From Candidatus Gugararchaeum adminiculabundum (GTDB lineage: Archaea; Micrarchaeota; Micrarchaeia; Burarchaeales; Gugararchaeaceae), in the NCBI GenBank assembly GCA_902384795.1, contig CABMDC010000017.1, positions 1-64,000 on the forward strand: a stretch of DNA of 64,000 bases, written 5' to 3'. The notes under the pieces are model-generated. The model had not been told where the DNA came from. It saw nothing but the letters and a program-made list of their open reading frames with translations, and did not search any database. The translations under genes were made by a program, and so were the position numbers. Positions 8,186 through 16,079 of the stretch are shown here, one piece after another; position 1 is the stretch's first letter; every line of letters starts with the position of its first letter.

Positions 8186-9466
8186 ATGAATATTGAGTTG
8201 AAACAGGGACCTAGACCTAGTGCTAGCAAACCCAAGGGCGCGTATTTTGAAAAAATCGCCTCGCAGGTCCAGAACACGCTGAACATGGTTGAAGCGATTG
8301 TTTCGGATTTTGCCGAAAGGGATGCTGGCCGCGGGAATTACGGGACCAACAGGATTTTGGCGAGCGTTAGCAGGATGGTATCGTTTACTTACGAGAAGCT
8401 GGATGAGCCAGGAAGCGAGCATGCGCGGAAAACCGTGGCGAGCAGCCTGCACAGGATGCTGAAGGAAGTGTTTGCGCTTGTGGAAGAGAAAAAAGGCGAA
8501 AGCAACGAGGACCTGCGGAACAATGCCGCTGCCCTGGAAATGCTGGCGCAAATGCTGGGGAATCTGGCCTCAAAGCTTGAAAAGGAAGAGCCGCAGGGGC
8601 CTGACCAGGACAATGGGTTCCGGAAACACATGCTTGAAACAGTCAGGAGAATCAGGAGCGAGCCGAGCTATGCCGCAAGGCTGAGGCATGACCTGTTTGA
8701 CCTGTGCGCCAATATCCACACTGCCACCAGCCTGGTTTCTGTGGAAGGGGATGCCCTGGGGGAGAAAATGAGAACAGGGCTTCTTGCGGAATACGAAACG
8801 CTTCATGGTGCGGTAAAAACAGGCTTGAATGAAAAGAGCAGCGACGACGACCTGCTTAGGCTTGCTGGCATGCTTTTGGAGTACAAGAGGAAATATCTGG
8901 AATTCGCGAAAGCATGTGAATCCCCTGGGAAGAGGGGGAAGGCGGTATTGCGCGCTGAAAGGCTGGATCTGTACATAGCTGAGCTCAAGGGCGAAAGGGA
9001 CAGGGAACACGTGCCCATTGACTTGACAGTGAAGCTGACCGAGCTTATCAGGATGAGGGACGGGAAAGTCTGGCTTGTGAATCGTTTGGAACAGGGGCTT
9101 TGGGTCAGTGTGAGCGAGTTTGGGCTGAACAGGACTTTGGATAACTTGATTTCAAACGCATTGGAAGCAGCGCGAAAAACCGGGGCTGAAACAGCGATGG
9201 TTGTGCTTTCGCGCGAAGGGGATTATGCGGTCGTAAAGGTGAAGAATGTTGCAATTCTAGATGAGGAAGCCAGGGAACTGATAAATTCGGGCAGAATATT
9301 TGAAAAAGGGGTTTCAACCAGTGAGGGAAAGGGGCATGGCTATGGATTGCTGACTGCCAGGGTGTTTGCGCAGAAGAACGACGCCAGGGTTCGCTCAGGA
9401 GTATTGGACGGGGATATTGTGGAGATTGAAGTGAGGATTCCTGTTTGCGAGCCGCCAGCCGCCTAG
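8186..9466 (+). CDS. Soluble sensor histidine kinase, HPK5/Spo0B-like H-box plus HATPase_c
   Basis: 426 residues with no membrane segment or signal peptide, so cytoplasmic. Residues about 1-150 are helical. LRHDLFDLCANIHTATSLV near residue 166 resembles the phosphoacceptor box of CitA/DcuS/Spo0B-type kinases (RHDxxNHL). The C-terminal ATPase domain has an N-box (TLDNLISNALEA, about residue 315) and a G2 box (GKGHGYGL, about residue 390). GGTGG lies 6 nt before the ATG. No receiver-domain protein is encoded in the window, so the partner is unknown. The next gene (Nop5-like) starts 38 bp downstream, perhaps co-transcribed. Confidence 0.8.
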   Translation: MNIELKQGPRPSASKPKGAYFEKIASQVQNTLNMVEAIVSDFAERDAGRGNYGTNRILASVSRMVSFTYEKLDEPGSEHARKTVASSLHRMLKEVFALVEEKKGESNEDLRNNAAALEMLAQMLGNLASKLEKEEPQGPDQDNGFRKHMLETVRRIRSEPSYAARLRHDLFDLCANIHTATSLVSVEGDALGEKMRTGLLAEYETLHGAVKTGLNEKSSDDDLLRLAGMLLEYKRKYLEFAKACESPGKRGKAVLRAERLDLYIAELKGERDREHVPIDLTVKLTELIRMRDGKVWLVNRLEQGLWVSVSEFGLNRTLDNLISNALEAARKTGAETAMVVLSREGDYAVVKVKNVAILDEEARELINSGRIFEKGVSTSEGKGHGYGLLTARVFAQKNDARVRSGVLDGDIVEIEVRIPVCEPPAA

Positions 9467-9504
9467 GGCTAGCGGTTCGTTTTAAAAGGATTAGAGTGCT
9501 AACT

Positions 9505-10260
9505 ATGACCATGGCTTTTAGGGATAACTCCAAAGGTAGCTTTAGGGATAAGCGCAGCGGAATGATGCGCAGGACCAGGGACAGGCTCAGGCTCGCCTAT
9601 TCGAACGAGGATAAGCTGGTTGGCCAGGTAGTGAATGCAATCGAGGATTCCGATAGGACCGTGAACCTGTTTTCCGAGAGGCTACGCGAGTGGTATGCTG
9701 TTTATGACCCGGAGCTCAAGAACGCGGACAATGTGAAGTATGCGAAAGCCGTTCTTGAGGCAAAGGAAAGGGAAGAGGGAACCGTTGGCGGAAAAGTCAA
9801 GCTCGAGGACGTGGAAGTGATGAGAACGCTTGCACGCGAGATTGTTTCGCTTTCTGAATTGCGCTCAAGCCTTGAGGCCTACCAGAAGCAATTGGCTGAA
9901 AGGATTTGCCCGAATGTTTGCCAATTGACCGAGGCGGCCGTGGCTGCCAAATTGATTGCCAATGCTGGTTCCATGCAGAGGCTGGCGACATTGCCTGCCA
10001 GCACCATTCAGGTGCTTGGGGCTGAGAAGGCGCTGTTCAAGCATTTGAAATCAGGCTCGCCTCCTCCGAAGCACGGGATTATTTTCCAGCATGCGTACAT
10101 CTCCACTGCGCCCAAGAAGCAAAGGGGAAGGATTGCGCGCGCGCTGGCTACGAAGATTGCAATTGCTACTAAAGCGGACTTTTTCACCAAGAATAACATT
10201 GCGCCAAAATTGCGCGATGATTTTGAAAAGCGCGTAAGGCAGATTAGGGAAAAAGGATGA
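9505..10260 (+). CDS. Short Nop5 (Nop56/58)-like C/D box sRNP protein, Nop domain only
   Basis: About 251 residues. The C-terminal Nop domain is clear: CPNVCQLTEAAVAAKLIANA, then LATLPASTIQVLGAEKALF, then PKHGIIFQHAYI. In archaea Nop5 bridges L7Ae and fibrillarin on C/D box guide RNAs for 2'-O-methylation. The usual N-terminal fibrillarin-binding domain of roughly 120 residues is absent and replaced by a short Arg/Lys-rich stretch, so this is a reduced form. Fibrillarin is not adjacent. The start is at MTMAF; ATG two codons later and an upstream GTG are alternatives. The stop overlaps the next ATG (ATGA). Confidence 0.88.
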   Translation: MTMAFRDNSKGSFRDKRSGMMRRTRDRLRLAYSNEDKLVGQVVNAIEDSDRTVNLFSERLREWYAVYDPELKNADNVKYAKAVLEAKEREEGTVGGKVKLEDVEVMRTLAREIVSLSELRSSLEAYQKQLAERICPNVCQLTEAAVAAKLIANAGSMQRLATLPASTIQVLGAEKALFKHLKSGSPPPKHGIIFQHAYISTAPKKQRGRIARALATKIAIATKADFFTKNNIAPKLRDDFEKRVRQIREKG

Positions 10261-10904
10261 ACAAGATTCTTGCATTCGCAGACACGCATGCAGACGAGCT
10301 ATTTCTGGATAGACTGAGGCAAAGGGTAGCGAAGCACAAATATGATTTCTTTTTGGTGGACGGGGATTTGACTGCGCGCGGGCCGGTTTCCTATGCACTG
10401 GAGATGATTGAGATTCTCGGAGCTGAGAAAACTTTTGTTGTGCATGGGAACATGGATGACAAGAAAGTGATTGATGCCATTGAAAATGTGAGCGTGCATG
10501 CACGCAAAAAACAATTGGGAAAACTGGGCTATGAGATTGCCGGGTTTGGTGGAAGCAATCCCACTCCGTTTGGAACTCCGAGCGAGTATGTGGAGGAAGG
10601 AATTGCTTCAGCGCTTGAGGGGCTGAATATTACTCCGAAAACTATTTTGATGACGCACGCGCCGCCCTATGGCTATTTTGACGAGGTGCGCGAGAATTTG
10701 CATGTGGGAAGCAAAGCGATTCTGAAAATTATTGAGGAGAAGATGCCGATTCTGAATGTGTGCGCGCACATCCATGAAACTGAAGGTATTGAGAAATTAG
10801 GTCATACTACTATTGTGAAATTGCCGCACGGGGAGAAATATAGGGCTACGGATATTGCGCTGGAATTTCCGGCTAAAGTGAAAGTGGGAATGGTGAAACT
10901 TTAG
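10257..10904 (+). CDS. Calcineurin-like metallophosphoesterase
   Basis: 215 residues. It shows the class signature in order: ADTHADE, DGDLTARG, VHGNMDD, MTHAPPYG and CAHIHETEG, all metal-ligand motifs of the two-metal phosphoesterase fold. It resembles small archaeal YfcE/MJ0936-type phosphodiesterases, but the substrate is unknown. Its ATG overlaps the nop5-like stop by 4 bp (ATGA), so the pair is translationally coupled, which hints at an RNA-related role. That last point is inference. It is convergent with the large surface-protein gene and shares stop-codon bases with it. Confidence 0.88.
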   Translation: MNKILAFADTHADELFLDRLRQRVAKHKYDFFLVDGDLTARGPVSYALEMIEILGAEKTFVVHGNMDDKKVIDAIENVSVHARKKQLGKLGYEIAGFGGSNPTPFGTPSEYVEEGIASALEGLNITPKTILMTHAPPYGYFDEVRENLHVGSKAILKIIEEKMPILNVCAHIHETEGIEKLGHTTIVKLPHGEKYRATDIALEFPAKVKVGMVKL

Positions 10905-13225
10905 TCTTGACTATTTCCGCATTTCGGGCAAAACTTTGCATGGGGTTTTATCGCCGCTCCACAGTGAATGCAGTGTTTGTAGTCTCGCTCTTCTTTTACT
11001 TCTTCCTTCGGCTTTTCAATCGGTTTTTCCTCTGATTTTTCTTTTTTAGGCTGCTTTTGGATATGGCGTAAAAGCAAAATGCCCCCTATAGCGACCATCC
11101 CGATAAGGATTATGATGCCTGTCCCCGCATAGATATAAAACTGGCTTCCATCCACTCGTTTCCCTTCGCTTATGGCAGCATTCTTCGCACTTGAGGCCAT
11201 AGTCAGTGCCTTGTCTGGATTTGAATAAGCAAGGCTTTGCGCAGTCAATAAATCTGCCTTTACTTTGCTCAAATCAGGGCTGGCAATCAGGGTGCTCTTG
11301 GTAGAAGTTTCATTCACAGTGTTTTCTGCATCTGCGATAGCTCCCAATGCTTGGTCAATCTTGGTTTTCTTTTCGTTTAGAGAGTTTTGGATGTTAGCGA
11401 GCTCGTTTTTGGCCTGGATGATGTAATCATCTGTGCAGTTGTAGTCTAATTTTGACAAACAATTTTCTGTTGCAGTGTTCAAATCTAAGGTTACGGGTGT
11501 CGTCGTCAGTTCTTGCTTGTATTGGTTTGCCAGATTGGATACACTGGTCAAGTCATCGTTGACTTTCAGAATTTTACTAATTTCATCTTTTGTTTTCCCA
11601 ACTTCTGTGCTATAGTTTTGGTAAGATGTCAGAGCATTGGCGAAATCTTTTTTTTGGATATAGTTTTCTGTAGTAGAAGCCATTGTTTTAAGGGCAGCCG
11701 AGCTGAAGCGAAGATTGAGATTATTGACTAAAGTCTCTTGTGCCGAAAGAATGGAATTGGTATTGTTGAGTGATTGCTCCAATCTGGAAGTAACCAGTGG
11801 TTCCAAAGTATCTGCGCCACTTGTTGCCTTACTCTTGGCAAGCAGAGCATTTGATGAAGCGCCGGAATAGTCTCCAGAACCACAGGAAGAATTCGCCAGT
11901 GTATAGTAATCCTCGGAGGCAGAAATCAAAGTAGAGGCATCTGGAGAGTTGACGTTTATCTGTCCAGAGACAATCAGCAATGTTCTGGCGCGATTCAAGG
12001 CTTGAGTAGCATTGTTAACATCAGATACGGCGGCTCCAGCTTTTGCCGTTGCATCATTAATCAAATCGAGAGCTTTCTGCCCATGGCTCCTGGCCTGGTT
12101 GATTAGGTCATTCGCTGAATTTGCCAAAATTTGAGCATTTTGATAGTCACCTTGTGAAAAAGCTCCTCTAGCGTCATTCTCCAATTTCGACTGTGCAGTA
12201 TCCATAGTTTCAACTGCAGTTTTAAACTCGGACAATGCTTCAGTTGTTGATATACATTGCATATTCATTGTGTTAGTATAAGCAGTAGCTACTACGCTGC
12301 CTGTACCTTCAGAACCTTCACCAATAAGAAAAGTTTCAGTGCTATTGTAATTATCCTCGGCTTGGGCGATACTACGTTGAGCAGTTTGTTTAGCTTGTTC
12401 TAATGCAGCGGCTTGTTGTGCTGCATTTGAAATGCAGCTTTCGGCAGCAGATTTTGCTGCGTTGAATGAACTTTTGGCAGACGAAGCTGCATTTTGAGCA
12501 GCATTGGCATCCGAGATGGCGCTTTGATAGCTTCCAGAACTATAATACGAATCTGCACTTGATTTTTTTGAAGTTGCAGTGCTCAGGTCAGTTTGACCTT
12601 GTGTCCAAGAAGATTGTGCCTGTGTGCAGGTTGAACCCGCTTGAGTAACCTCTGAAGAAGCTGCAGAGTTTGCATTCTGTGCCTGGCTTATCGCTGAAGC
12701 AGCGCTCGAAATAGCATTTTGGGCATTCTGTTGGTTTGATGTCGCACCAGAAATTGTAAAAGAACAAGTAGCTACGGATGTTCGCAATTGCGACTCAAAA
12801 CTGCATCCATTCCACGCGCATGCTTCGTTATAACCGGATATTGTTATTGAATAAGAGTATTGACCTGCCGGAGTGTTTGGGTCGATACTTAATGATGAGA
12901 ACGAAGTTGTTGTGGAGGTGGATACTGCTCCAGAGTTTCTGCTAAAACATCCGCTATCTCCTGAGTAACAGACGATTGTGTTCAGAGTTCGTGAAGTAGG
13001 AGACGAGGTCGCAACATACGAGGGCACGTTTATAGAAACTGATGTAAATTGTACGCCGCCGCCCTGAGCGGTGTTTGAATTAGAGAATGTGGCCCCTAAA
13101 TTTATGGTTCCACCTGGCGCAAAGGAACCGCTGCCGACACAGGCAGCAGTTAAATCTCCCCAACCAGCAGATACACTCGATACGAAAATAGTCAAAACTA
13201 AGGCGACTAACAAAAGACGATTCAC
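10901..13225 (-). CDS. Large secreted/membrane-anchored protein with cytoplasmic zinc ribbon
   Basis: About 774 residues. I moved the start to the GTG encoding (M)NRLLLVALVLTIFVSS: a strong GGAGGGTGG sits 5 nt upstream, while the track ATG at 13282 lies in the promoter. Order: signal peptide, beta-rich Gly/Ser/Thr N-terminal domain, long Ala/Ser/Gln/Asn-rich helical region (about residues 160-690, probable coiled coil), one C-terminal membrane helix (YIYAGTGIIILIGMVAIGG), a Lys/Glu linker, then CIHCGAAIKPHAKFCPKCG, a zinc ribbon on the cytoplasmic side. Probably a stalk-like surface protein. Function unknown; the topology is inferred. Confidence 0.8.
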   Translation of the reverse strand: MNRLLLVALVLTIFVSSVSAGWGDLTAACVGSGSFAPGGTINLGATFSNSNTAQGGGVQFTSVSINVPSYVATSSPTSRTLNTIVCYSGDSGCFSRNSGAVSTSTTTSFSSLSIDPNTPAGQYSYSITISGYNEACAWNGCSFESQLRTSVATCSFTISGATSNQQNAQNAISSAASAISQAQNANSAASSEVTQAGSTCTQAQSSWTQGQTDLSTATSKKSSADSYYSSGSYQSAISDANAAQNAASSAKSSFNAAKSAAESCISNAAQQAAALEQAKQTAQRSIAQAEDNYNSTETFLIGEGSEGTGSVVATAYTNTMNMQCISTTEALSEFKTAVETMDTAQSKLENDARGAFSQGDYQNAQILANSANDLINQARSHGQKALDLINDATAKAGAAVSDVNNATQALNRARTLLIVSGQINVNSPDASTLISASEDYYTLANSSCGSGDYSGASSNALLAKSKATSGADTLEPLVTSRLEQSLNNTNSILSAQETLVNNLNLRFSSAALKTMASTTENYIQKKDFANALTSYQNYSTEVGKTKDEISKILKVNDDLTSVSNLANQYKQELTTTPVTLDLNTATENCLSKLDYNCTDDYIIQAKNELANIQNSLNEKKTKIDQALGAIADAENTVNETSTKSTLIASPDLSKVKADLLTAQSLAYSNPDKALTMASSAKNAAISEGKRVDGSQFYIYAGTGIIILIGMVAIGGILLLRHIQKQPKKEKSEEKPIEKPKEEVKEERDYKHCIHCGAAIKPHAKFCPKCGNSQD

Positions 13226-13250
13226 ACAGACCACCCTCCACGCTTCATTG

Positions 13251-13270
13251 GTATCATATACGCATGATAC
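13251..13270. promoter_or_regulatory. 7-bp inverted repeat, candidate operator between divergent genes
   Basis: GTATCAT-ATACGC-ATGATAC is a perfect 7-bp inverted repeat with a 6-bp spacer. It touches the TATA-like ACTTATATGCAT (about 13270-13281), which could serve both the surface-protein gene (start 13225, minus) and the AbrB-like gene (start 13313, plus). It lies where a repressor would block transcription of the surface protein. The neighbouring AbrB-like protein is a natural candidate binder, but that is a guess. Confidence 0.5.
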
Positions 13271-13312
13271 ACTTATATGCATTAATAAGAAGGGATAAAA
13301 ATATTACGTAGC

Positions 13313-13489
13313 ATGCCTACGCATGAAACACTTAACCTCAGCACGAAGAAAGTCGTGAAATGGGGGCCGGGATTGGTCGTATTCATCAACAAAGAAGCCA
13401 AAATGCTGGGTTGGGATGAGAAAACTAAGATAACCGTAGAATTGGCAAAGGACAAGAAAGGAGAAGCTATTGTTGTAAGGAAAATCTAG
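13313..13489 (+). CDS. AbrB/MazE-like small DNA-binding protein, 58 aa
   Basis: Too short for the ORF track; read directly. The protein starts MPTHETLNLSTKK and ends GEAIVVRKI. The core VKWGPGLVVFINKEAKMLGW, followed by DEKTKITVEL, matches the swapped-hairpin AbrB pattern (KWGNSLgVrIPKexaexLgl...GdxV.v). Such proteins dimerise and bind DNA as transition-state regulators or antitoxins. No toxin gene is adjacent, so a regulator is more likely. It is divergent from the large surface-protein gene with an inverted repeat between them, and a repeat element follows 27 bp after the stop. Confidence 0.72.
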   Translation: MPTHETLNLSTKKVVKWGPGLVVFINKEAKMLGWDEKTKITVELAKDKKGEAIVVRKI

Positions 13490-13516
13490 TTTTGAAAAAA
13501 GTGAAAAAAAGAAGAA

Positions 13517-13626
13517 GAAAACGAGCGAGTGAACTTGTTTCGCGAGTCTCGTTTTCGAGGTTAACCCTGTTTCGCTCTGGATGTTGAACGCGTAGAGCGG
13601 CTCTAGTCGTACAGTGTGCGCTCTAC
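13517..13626 (+). repeat. Dispersed two-hairpin element, copy A
   Basis: Hairpin 1: GAAAACGAG (13517-13525) pairs perfectly with CTCGTTTTC (13548-13556), enclosing a GCGAG...TCGCGAG core whose loop is longer than in the other copies. Hairpin 2: GTAGAGCG (13592-13599) pairs with CGCTCTAC (13619-13626) around a 19-nt loop. The linker CTGTTTCGCTCTGGATGT matches copies B and D. The copy sits between the convergent ends of the AbrB-like and PRC-barrel genes. See copies B-E. Confidence 0.85.
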
Positions 13627-13667
13627 AGAAGAAAAGAAAAATGAAAGTAGTTCTTGTTTTTAACGAG

Positions 13668-13997
13668 TTATCCGCCTAAAAAGGAAGTGTCCATTGCCTC
13701 TTCCTGGGGCGCGAATCTCGGTGCCATGCCAGCTGGTCCGCCCGGGGTTGCGACCGGCTTGCCGGCTGCTGCAACCACAACAACGTCCTCAACTGAGCGG
13801 ACACTCTTGAACAGAACACTCTTGTCCTTAAGGATCCTCTTGGCCTCTTCCCTTGAAGTGGAGGTCAATGGCTCCATTGTTATCCTGACAACCTCGCCTT
13901 TTTCAAGGTCGATTATCAGGTCGTTTACGCGGCCAAGGAACTTTCCGTTATCCGTGTAAATGTCCATTCCATACATTTTTGATAGTCTTACGCTCAT
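13668..13997 (-). CDS. PRC-barrel domain protein
   Basis: 109 residues. Residues about 1-75 form a PRC barrel: MSVRLSKMYGMDIYTDNGKF, LGRVNDLIIDLEKGEVVRI and so on. The tail is Pro/Gly/Ala-rich and probably disordered. In archaea small PRC-barrel proteins include the CdpB cell-division factors; others bind RNA-processing or photosynthetic partners, so the role here is open. The ATG at 13997 is chosen over the preceding GTG because AAGGTGATG lies just upstream. Two CTATAG repeats lie directly ahead of the Shine-Dalgarno (14010-14023) and may be a regulator site. A TATA-like TTTATAAAAAG lies near 14060. Confidence 0.85.
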   Translation of the reverse strand: MSVRLSKMYGMDIYTDNGKFLGRVNDLIIDLEKGEVVRITMEPLTSTSREEAKRILKDKSVLFKSVRSVEDVVVVAAAGKPVATPGGPAGMAPRFAPQEEAMDTSFLGG

Positions 13998-14107
13998 CAC
14001 ATCACCTTCTATAGTCTATAGCGTTTAAGCTTGCGAATCGATTTTGTCTGGGGCTTTTTATAAAGCTTTCCACAGAATTGGGGGTTTCGGCGACTTTTTA
14101 GGCGTTA

Positions 14108-14193
14108 GCAGCAGCACAAGCAACTGCGGCGCGCCTCTCGGGAGGCGCGGGCAGCTTTCCGAAAGCTGCCCTGGAGCCGCGCTGTGCTGCTGC
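14108..14193. other. Palindromic three-stem structure S1 (candidate ncRNA or cruciform)
   Basis: An 86-nt structure with perfect stems. The closing stem is GCAGCAGCACA (14108-14118) with TGTGCTGCTGC (14183-14193), 11 bp. Inside are GCGCCTC (14131-14137) with GAGGCGC (14142-14148) around a TCGG loop, and GGGCAGCTTT (14149-14158) with AAAGCTGCCC (14162-14171) around CCG. GCGGC (14126-14130) can also pair with GCCGC (14176-14180). The 300-bp gap holds no ORF. A TATA-like TTTTATAAAGC at 14056-14066 would place a plus-strand start about 20 nt before the structure, but it can equally serve the PRC gene. The strand is unknown. Confidence 0.75.
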
Positions 14194-14228
14194 GAGTCGA
14201 GGTTTTGAGTGTGGGGGCAGGAGAAAGA

Positions 14229-14238
14229 GTTATATACT
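14229..14238 (+). promoter_or_regulatory. TATA box for the 14299 gene
   Basis: AGTTATATAC lies 60 bp before the ATG at 14299. Transcription would start near 14258, leaving a leader of about 40 nt. It lies 36 bp downstream of structure S1, so S1 is not in this transcript. Confidence 0.5.
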
Positions 14239-14298
14239 CAAATCGGCATAAATTATAACAACAAATGTTATTGATTGCTAATAGACTGAGGCACGATT

Positions 14299-15348
14299 AT
14301 GTCGAATCGGTATGAACGGATCAAAAACAGGGTAGTAACGGTGGATGATCCGAGGCCTGCGCAGAGACGGGTCAGTATTGCCCTCATGGCAGCGGTTGTC
14401 TTTTTTGGCGGCCGCTATGCATGGATGAATCCTAAAATACACGGGGAAACCCTTGCTGTTAAAAATGCATTTTTCCACGAGCTGAAGGATGATTGGAAGG
14501 AATTGAGGAATGACCTGAATTGGAAACAATTGGAGAAGGATTTGAATTGGAAGCAGTTTAAGAATGATTTGGGCATTACAAACGAAAAACAAACAGGCGG
14601 AGCTGCGGCTTCTGCCAGCACTTCAGAAGAGCGGATAAATGATGCGAGAACGCTTGACCAGAAGGCAGCGGTTTTGGGCGATGACCCGCTCCTGAAATAC
14701 ATAAGGGAGATGAAGGGGGCAAAAGCCGCGATTGACCAGCTGGCTTCGCAGATTAAGGGAATGATGAATGAATCAAGGCCTGTTCTTGAGATTATTCCAA
14801 AAATAAGAGCCATTGAGGCAAAGGCAGCGGCATTGGAAAATGCCAACGAGGGCATGGAAAGGGAGGCAAGGGCTGCGCTTGCCAGGAAAGGGCTGGATGA
14901 GGGGCTCAGCTCGGCGTTCTGCCTGGACATGTACGATTATTTGGAAATCCCCAGGAATACGGTCAGCCAGATTGCCGGAAACTGGGGAGATTATTTAGGG
15001 CAAAAACTCGGCCAGGGCAACCTGTTCGCAGTGCTCAAGTTCATAATGAACGGAAATGCTGATGGAAAGAAGGCGGTTGCCGCTTACAGGAACGGAATGG
15101 GAATGCTGTACGGGAATATTTCACGGCTGGGCAAAATGAGATTTGGAATTAATAATTATGACGCGCGCACCAGGTTAGGGGAAAAAATTATGAAAGAATT
15201 CGACCGGGTGTATGAAAGCCAGGAAAAATTGAAAGAAAAAGTCGGGCACGCTAATGCTGATAATAATCTTAAGGAGCGCGTTAATGACCTGATTGATGAA
15301 AAAACGCGAAAAGCCCAGGATGCCTTTTCCAGGGTCCTGAGCCGCTAG
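14299..15348 (+). CDS. Uncharacterised membrane-anchored helical protein, 349 aa
   Basis: Not a family I recognise. Residues about 24-43 (RVSIALMAAVVFFGGRYAW) form a single membrane helix near the N-terminus. Next comes a charged region with an imperfect 11-residue repeat: WKELRNDLN, WKQLEKDLN, WKQFKNDLG (about residues 66-92). The rest is helical and rich in Ala/Lys/Glu, with likely coiled coil at about residues 110-200. No catalytic motif is seen. The N-terminus has positive charges before the helix, so the bulk could be outside (signal anchor) or inside; this is unresolved. It lies between structure S1 and traB and is probably transcribed on its own. Confidence 0.72.
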   Translation: MSNRYERIKNRVVTVDDPRPAQRRVSIALMAAVVFFGGRYAWMNPKIHGETLAVKNAFFHELKDDWKELRNDLNWKQLEKDLNWKQFKNDLGITNEKQTGGAAASASTSEERINDARTLDQKAAVLGDDPLLKYIREMKGAKAAIDQLASQIKGMMNESRPVLEIIPKIRAIEAKAAALENANEGMEREARAALARKGLDEGLSSAFCLDMYDYLEIPRNTVSQIAGNWGDYLGQKLGQGNLFAVLKFIMNGNADGKKAVAAYRNGMGMLYGNISRLGKMRFGINNYDARTRLGEKIMKEFDRVYESQEKLKEKVGHANADNNLKERVNDLIDEKTRKAQDAFSRVLSR

Positions 15349-15402
15349 GCGGAATTGAAGCAGTTGGCAGTGGTTTAATTATTTGCCATGTGAATTCTGT
15401 CC

Positions 15403-16077
15403 ATGGAGCTCACAATTGTCCCCGTGGCACACCTGTCGTCCAAGAGCGTGGAATTGGTGCGCGAGACCATTCTTGCTGTTCGACCTGATTTCATAGCCAT
15501 TGAATTGGACCGGAGCAGGCTGGAAGCGCTGATGACCGGCAAAAGGCCACGGATGAGGGATTCTCTCCGCTCGCCGTTCTTCTTCATGCTCTACCTGCTC
15601 CAGCAGGCGCTGGGAAGGGTGTTTGCCATCAAGCCAGGAAGCGAGCAATTGGAAGCGGTGAAGCTGGCGCGCGAGCACAAAATCACGCTGGTGCTAATTG
15701 ATATTACGGGGCAGCAGATTGCAATGGGATTCAAGAGAATTCCTTTCAAGGAAAAACTCGGGCTCTTCCTGGAGGCGCCGAAATCGCTTTTCAGGCCAAA
15801 GAAGAAATTTGACATGGACAAAATAACGAGCGAGGAATTCCTTGAGAAGTTCATGGCCGAGTTCAAGGAGAAGTTCCCGGTTACCTATGACACGATTGTA
15901 ACCCAGAGGAACGAGCACATGGCGCGGGCGCTCATGCAGCTTGATTTAAATAATCCGGGAAAAAAAGTCGTAGCAGTGCTCGGGGCAGGCCATGTGGCTG
16001 GCATAAGGTCAATACTCGAGCATGTGGAGCCGTTGCAGGGGAATGTTTCCATAAAAGTGAATGTTGTTCATACCTGA
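15403..16077 (+). CDS. TraB/PrgY-family protein (soluble, short)
   Basis: 224 residues. TraB-family landmarks: an N-terminal VPVAHLSSKSVELV (GxxHxS-like), FIAIELDRSRLEAL, the QRNEHMARAL motif (R-N/D-xxMA) and the C-terminal GAGHVAGI. This is the TIKI/TraB/EreA fold with conserved His/Glu/Arg residues, thought to be metalloprotease-like; TraB of enterococci shuts down pheromone. Archaeal members usually carry a C-terminal membrane region, which is missing here. The stop is 2 bp before the next ATG, so it is in an operon with the wHTH gene. Confidence 0.85.
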   Translation: MELTIVPVAHLSSKSVELVRETILAVRPDFIAIELDRSRLEALMTGKRPRMRDSLRSPFFFMLYLLQQALGRVFAIKPGSEQLEAVKLAREHKITLVLIDITGQQIAMGFKRIPFKEKLGLFLEAPKSLFRPKKKFDMDKITSEEFLEKFMAEFKEKFPVTYDTIVTQRNEHMARALMQLDLNNPGKKVVAVLGAGHVAGIRSILEHVEPLQGNVSIKVNVVHT

Positions 16078-16079
16078 AG

